A program made the position numbers and the translations under genes. Source: Rhynchonema sp. JSB1_4 (lineage: Eukaryota; Nematoda; Chromadorea; Monhysterida; Xyalidae). Taken from it: 64,000 bases of DNA. This document shows, one piece after another, positions 1-12,299 of the stretch (position 1 is its first letter; each line of letters starts with the position of its first letter). Where the stretch lies: NCBI GenBank assembly GCA_030248065.1, contig JASAMV010003567.1, forward strand, positions 1 through 64,000, in the 5' to 3' direction. The notes under the pieces are model-generated. The model was not told where the DNA came from and searched no databases. It saw nothing but the letters and a program-made list of their open reading frames with translations.

Positions 1-1132
1 ATTCCCTCTTCCCTTTAAACAATTAGTTGGAGGTGTAACTCGAAATAGAAAATGAGGTGAAAATCATGATAAATGTGGGATATCATAAAGAACAATACGT
101 ACAGACAGATATCGTAACATGTCATGGAAACACAAACCGAAAATTCATCAAACTTATCCTTTGTTTGTAGAAGAGCTCTACATAACAACATTATTATCAG
201 AAGGTATCAGAAATGTGTTCATGTTTGGGTACCTAACATAAGAGGAGTTGAGATAAACCACCAGCTACTAAAGTAAACTCGAGCAAATATTTAATGTCAA
301 GTTGTTCAGTTTTGAGAACAAGCGTTTAGAATGCCAGAAGAATGTATTTCAGAAAGTCCCAGTTTTCAAAAAGTTGGTTTGGGTGATCAGTCCGTCACAA
401 CGTTTGAAAGTCTAGGAATAAATTGCTAGGTGAACTGGGTGGCCCGTCCCAGATAAGAACAATGGTGCAATACAATAATTTAGAATCAACAGTTGCATAC
501 AAAACTTGCAAACCACATAGCAGCGCTCGCAATCGTGTGCGTTGCGTGTGCGCCGTTGTGTGTGTCATGCGATGTCATGCGTGACCTTTTTGGTTTCCGA
601 AGAGAAAAAAATAGAAGAGATAAGGTGGAATGTATGGTTCTTTCTCCCTGTTGAGGTGAGAAAGCTGTGGGGCCTAAATTTGGTTAATTATGCCTTAACC
701 AGGCAAGTGACAGTGCATGTGCACACAATTGTTAGTACTGTGCTTGGTGCCATTTCGAAGTGTTGGTGCTGCGTAGGTGCTTGAATGTGCAATATAATCA
801 GTGGAAGTGAGTGAAGATTTTGTGTTCCGAATTTGAGCCGTGCGCTCAAATTCCATGCTTCGCGATGCTGACGCGAATAAGTGTGAATTAGTGCGATTTT
901 GTGAACGGAAGCGTTCCATTGTGCTTCTGTAGTCGTGCTAGTAAAAGGCAAAACGCAGAGTGATACGATTGTGGAGCCGGTACCTGAGCAACTCCGTACG
1001 TACATAGAACATGTGCACGACGAATATGATCCAAACGTGATCAGTGAACATAAATAATCGGAACATCAACGAACGCGGGAACACGAATAAACTGACGGAC
1101 ATGTGGCTAGCCCTGTAAAAAATAACGCAAGT
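1..1132. other. No gene recognised
   Basis: Short open frames occur but none has domain-like composition or a convincing splice structure. The segment lies downstream (3') of the minus-strand Gag-glycoprotein ORF. I saw no long terminal repeat here matching the sequence on the other side of that ORF; only a short, weak resemblance exists between about 1093-1112 and 4033-4053. Confidence 0.5.
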
Positions 1133-4039
1133 TCATGCCGGATTTCCGATCAGTTGAAACGTTTGTCGCAACGACTTCGGAACTTTGTGTTGGTAACTTG
1201 CTCCAGGGGCTCTGCCAAGCAGGGGCACATTGTTTGTCACAATTGGTCGTTCGTGGGTGGTTGGGCGGGGCATGAATAAGCTGTTCGTCCACTTTGCTGC
1301 TTTCTTGCGAGGCCTGCAGGTCAGTGCACATACGTACACCACGACAAGGTCTATGATCACTTTCGCGACGATAAGTAGCTGCACGAACGGATATCGTAGA
1401 TACTTCGAAAGGTCGAACGGTTGTTCTCGCAGTATCGGAAATGCCCGTGTTGCAATATACTCGCGGTATATCTGCAGCACGATTGTCGCGTTGCCGTCGA
1501 TGGGATGAGCCCATGCTTCGCGAGTTTGAGCCGGGAAGCCATGCACTTGTAATTCTTCGGCCAGTATGACAGACGCCAATCTGTCAAGGATCGTGGTTTC
1601 ATGGCTGAATGCAGGATGTTGTCCGGCGGCACGTGGTGGATACGGTAGTATCTCGTTGGTGGTGTCGCTAACGAAGCCTTGGAACAATGACGCGTTTGAC
1701 ACGATGTTGTTGGGATCTTGAAATCGAAATGCGATCTGGTTTCCACGTCGGGAGTCAAATGATTCGATAGATGCTTGAACACAAGGATGCAAGTAGAAAC
1801 CTGACTCATTTTTTGACGCAACGATATCTTGGCGTTTTAGCCACTCTTGTACGACTGTGGTCATGACGTCGGCATCCGATGAATTGTAGAATTCAAATCT
1901 TTGCTGTTGTTGTCTGCACAACCGATGAAGAGTGATCGCTGTAGAGATCTGGGCGGCTTCGGAGTTTAAAGTCTGGTGCAAGCGCACCGTGTTCCAAGCC
2001 GAGGCAATCGTTGCATAGGTATCGGTGCCGATGCTGTACCATTCGGGTTCCTCTTGAGGGCTCGTGCACATCTGCGGTTTGAATGTTGCTGGTACGGGTG
2101 ACAGTGGTATCACTTCGTCTCCGTTTGCGGTGATGAACATGCTGCGGTCGCTGTTGACGACTCCGTGAGTGTCATATCCTCTTTTCGACAAAAATAGACT
2201 GTTCATATTCGGTGTACAGTTGGGGAAGATCTTGTACAAGTTAACGATTGGTTCCCACATCAGAACTGTCGGCGGATCGCTGAGCGTGCACTGTTGCTCG
2301 TCGGGGCGACAGTGTCTCACATTGAACGTCGGCGATGTCATTTGTTTGTCGCTTGTCAGATTGAATGACCACGATGCGTGAATGGTGACGGTGCCATCAA
2401 TATTTCGATGAATCAGTGTTGGGCCGGTGTGTTTGTGCTCCTGATCATCTGGATAATGATCGTGCCACACTTCTTCGCAGTGGCTCACGGTAACTGGTAG
2501 AAGTTTTATGTCACTGTGTTCGATCAAAGTCAAGTGCGCGAAGTCGAATTCGGTATAGTTGTGAAACGCGATTCTGACGCACGCAGTGACGGGTATCATG
2601 AAAGCAAATTTGTCGATGCTCCGGAAGATTCGGATTGTCTTTGCTTCGTACTGTACCTTCTGACGTTTGTAATCGGCGCTGAATGGATACGGGCAGGTCG
2701 TCGGCACGGGAATGGTTGGCATTGGAACTGCGATCTGGTGGCTGCAAACCATCGCAGCTTGCGTTGACGTTGCGAGATTCAAGAATGCCATGACGATGGC
2801 CGTGAGGTACAGAAGTTGTAGCGTTTGATGACCTGAACGTCCACGTCGACCGGAATCTGTTTGTTGCTGTGACAGACGTTCGGATTGGTCGGATTCGGAC
2901 AGCGATGCACCGGTGGTGTCACTTTGCTCGTTCGAATTAGGCGTCGGTTCGTAGGCCGAGAATAACGGTTGAAAGTCAACATCTGCCGTGCCTTCGTGTT
3001 CGCTGTCAAGTCGGTCGTTGGTGCTTTGGCATGTGAGTGTGTTGACGTTGACACGACCACTATTGTTGTTGTGATGACGCTGTGGCGCACCTCGAGGTGC
3101 GCTTGAATTGCCGCGGTAGTGACCGTTGTGGTACGGCGGTGTGCGATCCGTCTGCCAGCAATTGGGATAGCCGTTTCTATTCCACTGTTGATCATGTGAC
3201 CGACCGTATGACGCTCGTTGCTGTTGTCGTCCACGCTGTGGCGCTGAACTGTCGTTGCCATGGAACCGGATTTCGTCGCAATTTCGAGCGATGTGTCCAT
3301 AACGACCGCATTTGTAGCATACACGGTCATCGTTGGATCGTCGCGGGGTGGACAGCTGCAGCTGGTTGATGGCATCATAGAGATCACGTTCGGAATTGCG
3401 TCGACGTGGCATCACGCGTTGTGGCATGCGTTTCGGCTGCTGGTCGTTGCGCACGACCGACGCGACACTGGCAGGTGTTTCTTCGTTTGTTAGGAACTGC
3501 TGCATGTTGTACATTCGACGAACCAAGCGCCAGTAGGCCTTTGCCGACTTTGTTTGAGTGGATGGCGCGTTCATGCTGAGCAGGTGCAGTCGATCTTGGT
3601 ACGTGGGTGGCAAGCCGAGCAGGAATCTGGTCGCAAGTTCTTGATCCAATTGTTCCATGTTCTTTTCTGGATGCGCTTTGCGGCCAAGTTGTAGCAGACG
3701 TGTGTAATAATTGTCGACCGTCTCTGTGGGCTGCAGTTTGGCATTGTTCAGTTGAATTTCCGCATAAAGCGGTTCCTCGGTGTTGTAGAACAGATCGCGC
3801 AGGTATTGACGAAGTTTTGGCCAACTCGTTTGCACGTCGGCGGGCAACGGATGAATGAACGCATCGACGATTGAATACGGCATGAATCGAGTCACATTTC
3901 GGTACCTCATTTCTTCGGTCCAGTTATTGGAGTTGCAATATGAGTCATATATATTGCTCCAATCGTCAAATGAGGACTTTCCGTCCCAGCTCGGTGGATC
4001 GCTTCTTGGGTACACAACGCGCGTTTCGACTTCGGACAT
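1133..4039 (-). CDS. Gag-glycoprotein (envelope-like) fusion ORF, no pol
   Basis: One uninterrupted ORF of 968 codons (TGA at 1133-1135). Residues ~10-180 look like a Ty3/gypsy-type Gag capsid region, with aromatic and charged motifs such as SWDG, TVDNYYTRL and LGLPPTYQDR. A retroviral CCHC zinc knuckle lies at residues 241-254 (CYKCGRYGHIARNC). A linker rich in Arg, Asn, Gln and Ser follows, with no protease, reverse transcriptase, RNase H or integrase motif. Residues ~408-428 are hydrophobic and read as a signal or first membrane segment. After them comes a ~450-residue Cys-containing ectodomain with several N-x-S/T sites, a second hydrophobic segment at ~884-908 and a basic tail. This is the layout of a spliced env-type product or of a captured gene. 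No LTRs were recognised. The intact length suggests a young copy or selection. The glycoprotein could be a viral-type envelope or another surface protein; the Gag part is surer. Confidence 0.8.
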   Translation of the reverse strand: MSEVETRVVYPRSDPPSWDGKSSFDDWSNIYDSYCNSNNWTEEMRYRNVTRFMPYSIVDAFIHPLPADVQTSWPKLRQYLRDLFYNTEEPLYAEIQLNNAKLQPTETVDNYYTRLLQLGRKAHPEKNMEQLDQELATRFLLGLPPTYQDRLHLLSMNAPSTQTKSAKAYWRLVRRMYNMQQFLTNEETPASVASVVRNDQQPKRMPQRVMPRRRNSERDLYDAINQLQLSTPRRSNDDRVCYKCGRYGHIARNCDEIRFHGNDSSAPQRGRQQQRASYGRSHDQQWNRNGYPNCWQTDRTPPYHNGHYRGNSSAPRGAPQRHHNNNSGRVNVNTLTCQSTNDRLDSEHEGTADVDFQPLFSAYEPTPNSNEQSDTTGASLSESDQSERLSQQQTDSGRRGRSGHQTLQLLYLTAIVMAFLNLATSTQAAMVCSHQIAVPMPTIPVPTTCPYPFSADYKRQKVQYEAKTIRIFRSIDKFAFMIPVTACVRIAFHNYTEFDFAHLTLIEHSDIKLLPVTVSHCEEVWHDHYPDDQEHKHTGPTLIHRNIDGTVTIHASWSFNLTSDKQMTSPTFNVRHCRPDEQQCTLSDPPTVLMWEPIVNLYKIFPNCTPNMNSLFLSKRGYDTHGVVNSDRSMFITANGDEVIPLSPVPATFKPQMCTSPQEEPEWYSIGTDTYATIASAWNTVRLHQTLNSEAAQISTAITLHRLCRQQQQRFEFYNSSDADVMTTVVQEWLKRQDIVASKNESGFYLHPCVQASIESFDSRRGNQIAFRFQDPNNIVSNASLFQGFVSDTTNEILPYPPRAAGQHPAFSHETTILDRLASVILAEELQVHGFPAQTREAWAHPIDGNATIVLQIYREYIATRAFPILREQPFDLSKYLRYPFVQLLIVAKVIIDLVVVYVCALTCRPRKKAAKWTNSLFMPRPTTHERPIVTNNVPLLGRAPGASYQHKVPKSLRQTFQLIGNPA

Positions 4040-5145
4040 GGTTATCTGGCCCTGTTAGGTTAATTATACACAATTACAGTAGTTATTGGCAACAAGAATG
4101 TGATTAAGCTGCACAGACTTCAAAAAATTGACGGACGTTCACGCTTGAACACACGGACAGGGTGTAACGTATTATACAAAGAGAACACTCTGTTGAGAGA
4201 TTGCGAGGTGCCAGTCTTCGCGCAACGGGACGGCAACAACAATTGTTAACTATGCACACATTTGTTAATCATGCAGTTCCCCTTCAGTCAATACTGTAGG
4301 TGCGCACGCGTTATTAGGTAGCCTGTCGTGAGGACTTACTGCACCGAGCGCCCTCTTGTGGGGCCTTTTGGCAGCAACAGCCTTTGGTTGCGGGCGGACG
4401 ATTGATGATGAGAGTCAGCGATGAATCCAAGGCCTGATGACGAGAACGGCTCTCGCGTAGGATAGATGCCAGATGAAGAAGAGAAAAAATGTTCTGTTGT
4501 TTGTTGTTTAGGATTCATACAGTCGTCTCGTTGCAGGTTTTGTAAGTTTATTGTCAGGGTTAGTGGTAAAGTAAAGTCACAAACGGTACAACTAAAGAAT
4601 GAAAGAAAGAGCACAGATTATATAGGTACAGAACAGGATGTTTGCGAAAGCCCCAATCGGGGGGAAAGGAAATCAGAACAATTAGATAATTAGCGACACA
4701 AAGTGGCGTGCCGCACACAAAGTCACCCCCAAAGTATTGGCACATGGGGCAAACAATTCACTAGGAAATTACTAATGGCAGAAATTTCCTACACGCTCCT
4801 TTCGCTCCACATCAGATTGCTCCAACGCTTCAAAGTTTCAGGCGGCCATGTTTGCGCGAGGGATTTGAGTTGATCTTGGATCTTCTCTTGAATTTCTTTA
4901 CTCTATCCCGTCTTGGTGCTGTTGTTTCTTTGAGTCCAGATGTTGAAAAAGGCTGGTTTGCGATGAATTTAGTCTCTTCCTAATTGGAGCTTGGTAGATT
5001 AGTGATGTGGTGGGTAGGATCAGCAGACGAGTTTGGTGGGTCACTGTGGTTAGTTGGAATGGAAAGGGATGTGATGAAACTTTCGATTGAAGATTGATCG
5101 AAAAGGTAAAATTCTTCGTCGGTAAAAAACCAGAAATCGGTAGTG
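4040..5145. other. No gene recognised
   Basis: Immediately upstream (5' side) of the Gag-glycoprotein ORF. Only short open frames occur, and no second LTR or tRNA-like primer site was identified with confidence. The 58-bp satellite begins at the right edge. Confidence 0.45.
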
Positions 5146-5149
5146 GTCA

Positions 5150-5978
5150 TACAAAACTATTACAATAAAAACATGGCAGGTACTGTTTATCCTGTTGGTA
5201 GTTGTCACACGGAACTAACTCAATAAAAACATGGCAGGTACTGTGCATCCTGTTGGTAGTTGTCATACGAAACAAATACAATAAAAACATGGCAGGTACT
5301 GTGCATCCTGTTGGTAGTTGTCATACGAAATTAATACAATAAAAACATGGCAGGTACTGTGCATCCTGTTGGTAGTTGTGATACAAAACTAATACAATAG
5401 AACATGGCAGGTACTGAGCATCCTGTTGGTAGTTGTCATTCGAAATTAATACAATAAAAACATGGCAGGTACTGTGCATCCTGTTGGTAGTTGTCATACG
5501 AAACAAATACAATAAAAACATGGCAGGTACTGTGCATCCGGTTGGTAGTTGTCATACGGAACTAATTCAATAAAAACATGGCAGGTACTGTGCATCCTGT
5601 TGGTAGTGGTCATACAAAACTATTACAATAAAAACATGGCAGGTACTGTTTATCCTGTTGGTAGTTGTCACACGGAACTAATTCAATAAAAACATGGCAG
5701 GTACTGTGCATCCTGTTGGTAGTTGTCATTCGAAACTAATACAATAAAAACATGACAGGTACTGTGCATCCTGTTGGTAGTTGTGATACAAAACTAATAC
5801 AATAGAACATGGCAGGTACTGAGCATCCTGTTGGTAGTTGTCATTCGAAATTAATACAATAAAAACATGGCAGGTACTGTGCATCCTGTTGGTAGTTGTC
5901 ATACGAAACAAATACAATAAAAACATGGCAGGTACTGTGCATCCGGTTGGTAGTTGTCATACGGAACTAATTCAATAC
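5150..5978. repeat. 58-bp satellite array with higher-order structure
   Basis: About 14 head-to-tail copies of a ~58-60 bp unit, each carrying the word catggcaggtactgtgcatc followed by a TTGGTAGTTGTCATAC-like stretch. Variants recur in the same order: the block around 5321-5521 reappears nearly unchanged around 5726-5926, a higher-order period of ~405 bp (about seven monomers). Short ORFs read through it are a by-product of the period. A diverged single monomer appears to survive near 11826-11850, beyond the larger satellite. Confidence 0.9.
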
Positions 5979-5994
5979 ACAGCAAAAAATGCAA

Positions 5995-6350
5995 GATTTA
6001 GGTGCGTTTAGGTGCGTTTAGGTGCATTTAGGCCTATGGTTAAGCATATAACCGCTTAAATGCACCTAAAGGCACCTAAACGGGCCTAAACGGACCTAAA
6101 CGCACCTAAATCTAAAACGCACGCAAAAAAATTAGGTGCATTTAGGCGTCCCTGTTTGCTCTCTTGAAATTTAGGTGCATTTAGGCCCTCACTCAAAATT
6201 TAGGTGCATTTAGGCGCCCCAGCCGCGCTCACTCAGAATTTAGGTGCATTTAGGTACCCCGGGCACGCATGCCCATAATTTAGGTCCATTTAGGCGTCCC
6301 GCTGTGTGGACGTGAGAATTTAGGTGCATTTAAGCGCTGTATCCGTGCCT
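5995..6350. repeat. TTTAGG-rich array (left flank of satellite)
   Basis: Repeated pairs of TTTAGG separated by four bases (for example tttaggtgcatttaggc), first closely spaced and partly palindromic (5995-6120), then spaced ~45-60 bp apart by unrelated GC-rich spacers. The core resembles degenerate TTAGGC telomere sequence. A matching array in the same orientation lies at 11597-11800. Confidence 0.75.
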
Positions 6351-6429
6351 ATGAGGTTTGGGTGACACGTTCATTTCCTTACTCATGGCAAGTGGCAATT
6401 TCGTGCACAACCATTAACATAGTTATAGC

Positions 6430-9400
6430 ATTAGCATAATTATCTTCCGATACCGCTAGCTCTAAATGCGGAACATGGGCACAGATTATAAATCAGCTGA
6501 TAAGGGTACGCAGCATGATCACGATAAATGCCGCGATCACTCTCCTAGCCAATCAATCGCATCAGTTACAGTACCAACCAAGCCACGACCACAAAGGTTC
6601 ACTTTAGCCACATGCATGCAAAAAGGTGTTGTGCGTACAGTATATGCATATGTATGTATCTGAATGACCCTAATGCAACAAGGTGTGCAGCATGGTGTGA
6701 CACTGATAGCTCTAAATGCGGAACATGGGCACAGACTATAAGTCAGCTAATCAGGGTACGCTTCTTGATCACGATGAATGCCGCAAACACTCTCTTAGTC
6801 AATCAGTCGCATCAGTTACAGTACCAACCAATCCACGACCACTAATGTTCACTTTAGCCACATGCATGTAAAAAGGTGTTGTGCGTACATGTATACAGTA
6901 TGTATGTATCTGAATGACCCTGATGCAACAAGGTGTGCAGCATGGTGTGACACCGATAGCTCTAAATGCGGAACATGGGCACAGGTTATAAGTAAGCTAA
7001 TCAGGGTACGTTGCTTGATCACGATAAATGCCGCAACTACTCTCTTAGTCAATCAATCGCATCAGTTACAGTACCAACCAATCCACGACCACGAAGGTTC
7101 ACTTTAGCCACATGCATGCAAAAAGGTGCTGTGCGTATATGTATGTATCTGAATTACCCTGATGCAACAAGGTGTGCAGCATGGTGTGACACCGATAGCT
7201 TTAAATGCGGAACATGGGCACAGATTATAAGTCAACTAATCAGTGTACACTGCTTGATCACGATGAATGCCGCAATCACTCTCTTAGTCAATCAATCGCA
7301 TCAGTTACAGTACCAACCAATCCACGACCACGAAGGTTCACTGTAGCCACATGCATGCAAAAAGGTGTTGTGCGTATATGTATGTATCTGAATTACCCTG
7401 ATGCAACAAGGTGTGCAGCATGGTGTGACACCGATAGCTCTAAATGCGGAACATGGGCACAGATTATAAGTCAGCTAATCAGTGTACACTGCTTGATCAC
7501 GATGAATGCCGCAATCACTCTCTTAGTCAATCTATCGCATCAGTTACAGTACCAACCAATCCACGACCACGAAGGTTCACTTTAGCCACATTGCATGCAA
7601 AAAGGTGTTGTGCGTATATGTATACAGTATGTATGTATCTGAATGACCCTGATGCAACAAGGTGTGCAGCATGGTGTGACACCGATAGCTCTAAATGCGG
7701 AACATGGGCACAGGTTATAAGTAAGCTAATCAGGGTACGTTGCTTGATCACGATAAATGCCGCAACTACTCTCTTAGTCAATCAATCGCATCAGTTACAG
7801 TACCAACCAATCCACGACCACGAAGGTTCACTTTAGCCACATGCATGCAAAAAGGTGCTGTGCGTATATGTATGTATCTGAATTACCCTGATGCAACAAG
7901 GTGTGCAGCATGGTGTGACACCGATAGCTTTAAATGCGGAACATGGGCACAGATTATAAGTCAACTAATCAGTGTACACTGCTTGATCACGATGAATGCC
8001 GCAATCACTCTCTTAGTCAATCAATCGCATCAGTTACAGTACCAACCAATCCACGACCACGAATGTTCACTTTAGCCACATGCATGTAAAAAGGTGTTGT
8101 GCGTACATGTATACAGTATGTATGTATCTGAATGACCCTGATGCAACAAGGTGTGCAGCATGGTGTGACACCGATAGCTCTAAATGCGGAACATGGGCAC
8201 AGACTATAAGTCAGCTAATCAGGGTATGCTTCTTGATCACGATGAATGCCGCAAACACTCTCTTGGTCAATCAATCGCATCAGTTACAGTACCAACCAAT
8301 CCACGACCACAAAGGTTCACTTTAGCCACATGCATGCAAAAAGGTGTTGTGCGTATATGTATATGTACGTATCTGAATGACCCTAATGCAACAAGGTGTG
8401 CAGCATGGTGTGATACCGATAGCTCTAAATGCGGAACATGGGCACAGATTATAAGTCAGCTAATCAGTGTACACAGATTGATCACGATGAATGCCGCAAA
8501 CACTCTCTTGGTCAATCAATCGCATCGGTTACTAAACAGCTGTTGTGCGTATATGCATATGTATGTATCTGAATGACCCTAATGCAACAAGGTGTGCAGC
8601 ATGGTGTGATACCGATAGCTCTAAATGCGGAACATGGGCACAGATTATAAGTCAGCTAATCAGTGTACACTGATTGATCACGATGAATGCCGCAATCACT
8701 CTCTTAGTCAATCAATCGCATCGGTTACAGTACCAACCAATCCACGACCACGAAGGTTCACTTTAGCCACATGCATGCAAAAAGGTGTTATGCGTATATG
8801 TATATGTATGTATCTGAATGACCCTGATGCAACAAGGTGTGCAGCACGGTGTGACACCGATAGCTCTAAATGCGGAACATGGGCACAGATTATAAGTCAG
8901 CTAATTAGTGTACACTGCTTGATCACGATGAATGCCGCAATCACTCTCTTAGTCAATCAATCGCATCAGTTACAGTACCAACCAATCCACGACAACGAAG
9001 GTTCACTTTAGCCACATTGCATGCAAAAAGGTGTTGTGCGTATATGTATATGTATGTATCTGAATGACCCTGATGCAACAAGGTGTGCAGCATGGTGTGA
9101 CACCGATAGCTCTAAATGCGGAACATGGGCACAGATTATAGGTCAGCTAATAAGGGTACGCTTTTTGATCACGATGAATGCCGCAAACACTCTCTTAGTC
9201 AATCAATCGCATCAGTTACAGTACCAACCAATCCACGACCACGAATGTTCACTTTAGCCACATGCATGTAAAAAGGTGTTGTGCGTACATGTATACAGTA
9301 TGTATGTGTCTGAATGACCCTGATGCAACAAGGTGTGCAGCATGGTGTGACACCGATAGCTCTAAATGCGGAACATGGGCGCAGACTATAAGTCAGCTAA

Positions 9401-10760
9401 TCAGGGTACGCTTCTTGATCACGATGAATGCCGCAAACACTCTCTTGGTCAATCAATCGCATCAGTTACAGTACCAACCAATCCACGACCACGAAGGTTC
9501 ACTTTAGCCACATGCATGCAAAAAGGTGTTGTGCGTGTATGTATATGTATGTATCTGAATGACCCTGATGCAACAAGGTGTGCAGCATGGTGTGACACCG
9601 ATAGCTCTAAATGCGGAACATGGGCACAGATTATAAGTCAGCTAATCAGTGTACACTGCTTGATCACGATGAATGCCGCAATCACTCTCTTAGTCAATCA
9701 ATCGCATCAGTTACAGTACCAACCAGTCCACGACCACGAAAGTTCACTTTAGCCACATGCATGCAAAAAGGTGTTGTGCGTGTATGTACTGTATATGTAT
9801 GTATCTGAATGACCCTGATGCAACAAGGTGTGCAGCATGGTGTGACGCCGATAGCTCTAAATGCGGAACATGGGCACAGGTTATAAGTAAGCTAATCAGG
9901 GCACGTTGCTTGATCGCGATAAATGCCGCAATCACTCTCTTAGTCAATCAATCGCATCAATTACAGTACCAACCAATCCACGACAACAAAGGTTCACTTT
10001 AGCCACATGCATGTAAACAGCTGTTGTGCGTATATGCATATGTATGTATCTGAATGACCCTAATGCAACAAGGTGTGCAGCATGGTGTGACACCGATAGC
10101 TCTAATGCGGAACATGGGCACAGACTATAAGTCAGCTAATCAGGGTACGCTTCTTGATCACGATGAATGCCGCAAACACTCTCTTGGTCAATCAATCGCA
10201 TCAGTTACAGTACCAACCAATCCACGACCACGAAGGTTCACTTTAGCCACATGCATGTAAACAGCTGTTGTGCGTATATGCATATGTATGTATCTGAATG
10301 ACCCTAATGCAACAAGGTGTGCAGCATGGTGTGATACCGATAGCTCTAAATGCGGAACATGGGCACAGATTATAAGTCAGCTAATCAGTGTACACTGCTT
10401 GATCACGATGAATGCCGCAATCACTCTCTTAGTCAGTCAATCGCATCAGTTACAGTACCAACCAATCCACGACCACGAAGGTTCGCTTTAGCCACATGCA
10501 TGCAAAAAGGTGTTGTGCGTATATGTATATGTATGTATCTGAATGACCCTGATGCAACAAGGTGTGCAGCATGGTGTGACACCGATAGCTCTAAATGCGG
10601 AACATGGGCACAGATTATAAGTCAGCTAATCAGTGTACACTGCTTGATCACGATGAATGCCGCAATCACTCACTTAGTCAATCAATCGCATCAGTTACAG
10701 TACCAACCAGTCCACGACCACGAAAGTTCACTTTAGCCACATGCATGCAAAAAGGCGATG
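6430..10760. repeat. ~245-bp satellite array, about 18 copies
   Basis: Tandem units of about 239-251 bp, each containing ttgatcacgatgaatgccgc, an aacatgggcacag segment and a short (TATG)n-like stretch of variable length that accounts for most of the unit-length variation. Copies are highly similar, and pairs of neighbours recur, suggesting recent unequal exchange. Every reading frame stays open through parts of the array because the unit is short of stops. These frames show no protein-like conservation and are not annotated as genes. Confidence 0.93.
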
Positions 10761-11138
10761 TGTGTATATATCTATAGTATTTCCTTTTTTGCAAGGCAAA
10801 GGAAACAAACGGCCCCATGTTATAACTCAACTCCAGTTTGGGGTCGAGATTTCAGAAAACTAGTCAAAGAGATTAAGGATGCTTCGTTGTTAATCCAAGC
10901 ACGACACTCAGCAGCAAGCATAGTGAAATGTTTTACTGACATGCTGGCAGCGCACACGTAGAAAGCTCACAAGCGAGCATGTGAAACATTGTTGCTGTTA
11001 GATTCCACAGGCCAACCTTGACACGATCTTGCCAGCTATGTGACTGAGTGGAATTTGTAATCTCGGCCTCAACTAGAAGTTCAGTTATAACATGGGCAGC
11101 TGGTTTCCTTGGACCAAGAAAAAACAGAAAACGCTACA

Positions 11139-11270
11139 TGTATTGGTCGCACAATGACCATATAAGAATTTATCAAATCAATTATGATTTTCACGTTCAC
11201 ACTCTTAACCACTGTGTTATTTGTGATTCTCACAAAACATTTTTAGCTGAAAATAATCTGGCAGAGCTCT
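11139..11270. mobile_element. Relic of a TA-target inverted-repeat element
   Basis: The segment beginning attggtcgcacaatgacca and continuing through an AACCACT block to a TTTTTAGCTGAAAAT block is a diverged partial copy of the palindromic element at 22186-22504. The second terminal repeat was not found. Confidence 0.5.
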
Positions 11271-11596
11271 CACGTTGCATTGCATTGAAAGCTGTCTTTT
11301 TGTACTCAGTCATTTATTTGCAATGGCTCTTCGGTGAACACCAATATCATTCTTATTCAGTTCTGGACATGAACAAAATGGATGATCGAAGAATCGTGTA
11401 ATTCGTAAGTCGTAACAATAAACACAAACCTTACTGCATGTTGTAGCGCATTAAGTTCACCAAGCTAGACCGGAGCAAAGTTGAATGCAAGAAAGTATTA
11501 GGAAGCAAATGAATATTCTGGGCTGCCAATACGCATCTCTTATAGCTCTTCGAGCAAAGTTGGAACGTTTACGCACCGCTTACTGCTTTTGCGTAG

Positions 11597-11800
11597 AATT
11601 TAGGTCCATTTAGGCACCCCGGGCACGCGTGCACATAATTTAGGTCCATTTAGGCGCCCGGGCACGCGTGCACACAATTTAGGTCCATTTAGGCGCCCCG
11701 GGCACGCGTGCACAAAATTTAGGTGCATTTAGGCGGTCCAACTAAGCGCTCTTAGAATTTAGGTCCGTTTAGGCACGCTATGAAAATTTAGGTGCGTGTA
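11597..11800. repeat. TTTAGG-rich array (right flank of satellite)
   Basis: Five or six blocks of aatttaggtccatttaggc-type sequence with GGGCACGCGTGCACA-like spacers, in the same orientation as the array at 5995-6350. Together the two arrays bracket the large satellite. Confidence 0.75.
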
Positions 11801-12052
11801 TGGCGTCGGTAACTGGTTTGTTTTATGAAAGGTACCGTGCACCCTGTCTCCGCATTCTCCGTACTCCACCCGTAATAATAGCACGCATTGATTAAAAGCT
11901 TAATGTGTTTCCCTATCCACTTGTTTGGAATACACGTGTGGATCAAAATGAATAATGCTGACGCATACACGCATGATAGCAGCAAATTTAGCGATTTCCA
12001 ATTTATTCCATTTTCGTCAAAAATATCGAGCAAAATTTGACGTGCTGCATTA

Positions 12053-12285
12053 TCATAAAATGGTTCTAATTGCGTCTTCTGGTTTTTTGGTTACGTCAAA
12101 CCCAATGGCTTCCACAAATTTGGTTGCTGCATCAGGTGACGTGGTCATCTGTTCCCCTGTTTGGTACTTTGTTTCTTGCCATCTGTTCAATACTGATTCG
12201 TTGACCACAGCAAGCTGCAATAGCAATGCTGAAAATATTGTGCTGTTTTTTTGTAATTTCGGGCATGTCCAATTGTGCAGGTTTT
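12053..12285 (-). other. Possible exon or degraded coding fragment
   Basis: A minus-strand frame of ~75 codons ending in TGA has protein-like composition, with runs such as LLLQLAVVNESVLNRWQET and KFVEAIGFDVTKKPEDAIR. No family is recognised. No clear acceptor or partner exon was found. It may be the last exon of a gene, or a decayed transposon fragment. Confidence 0.25.
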
Positions 12286-12299
12286 AATGTTGCTTAGTG

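Noticed and set aside
6466..10777. Many 60-130 codon open frames repeated through the 245-bp array
   Set aside because: They are the satellite unit read in frames lacking stops; similar lengths appear on both strands and there is no domain, start context or splice logic.
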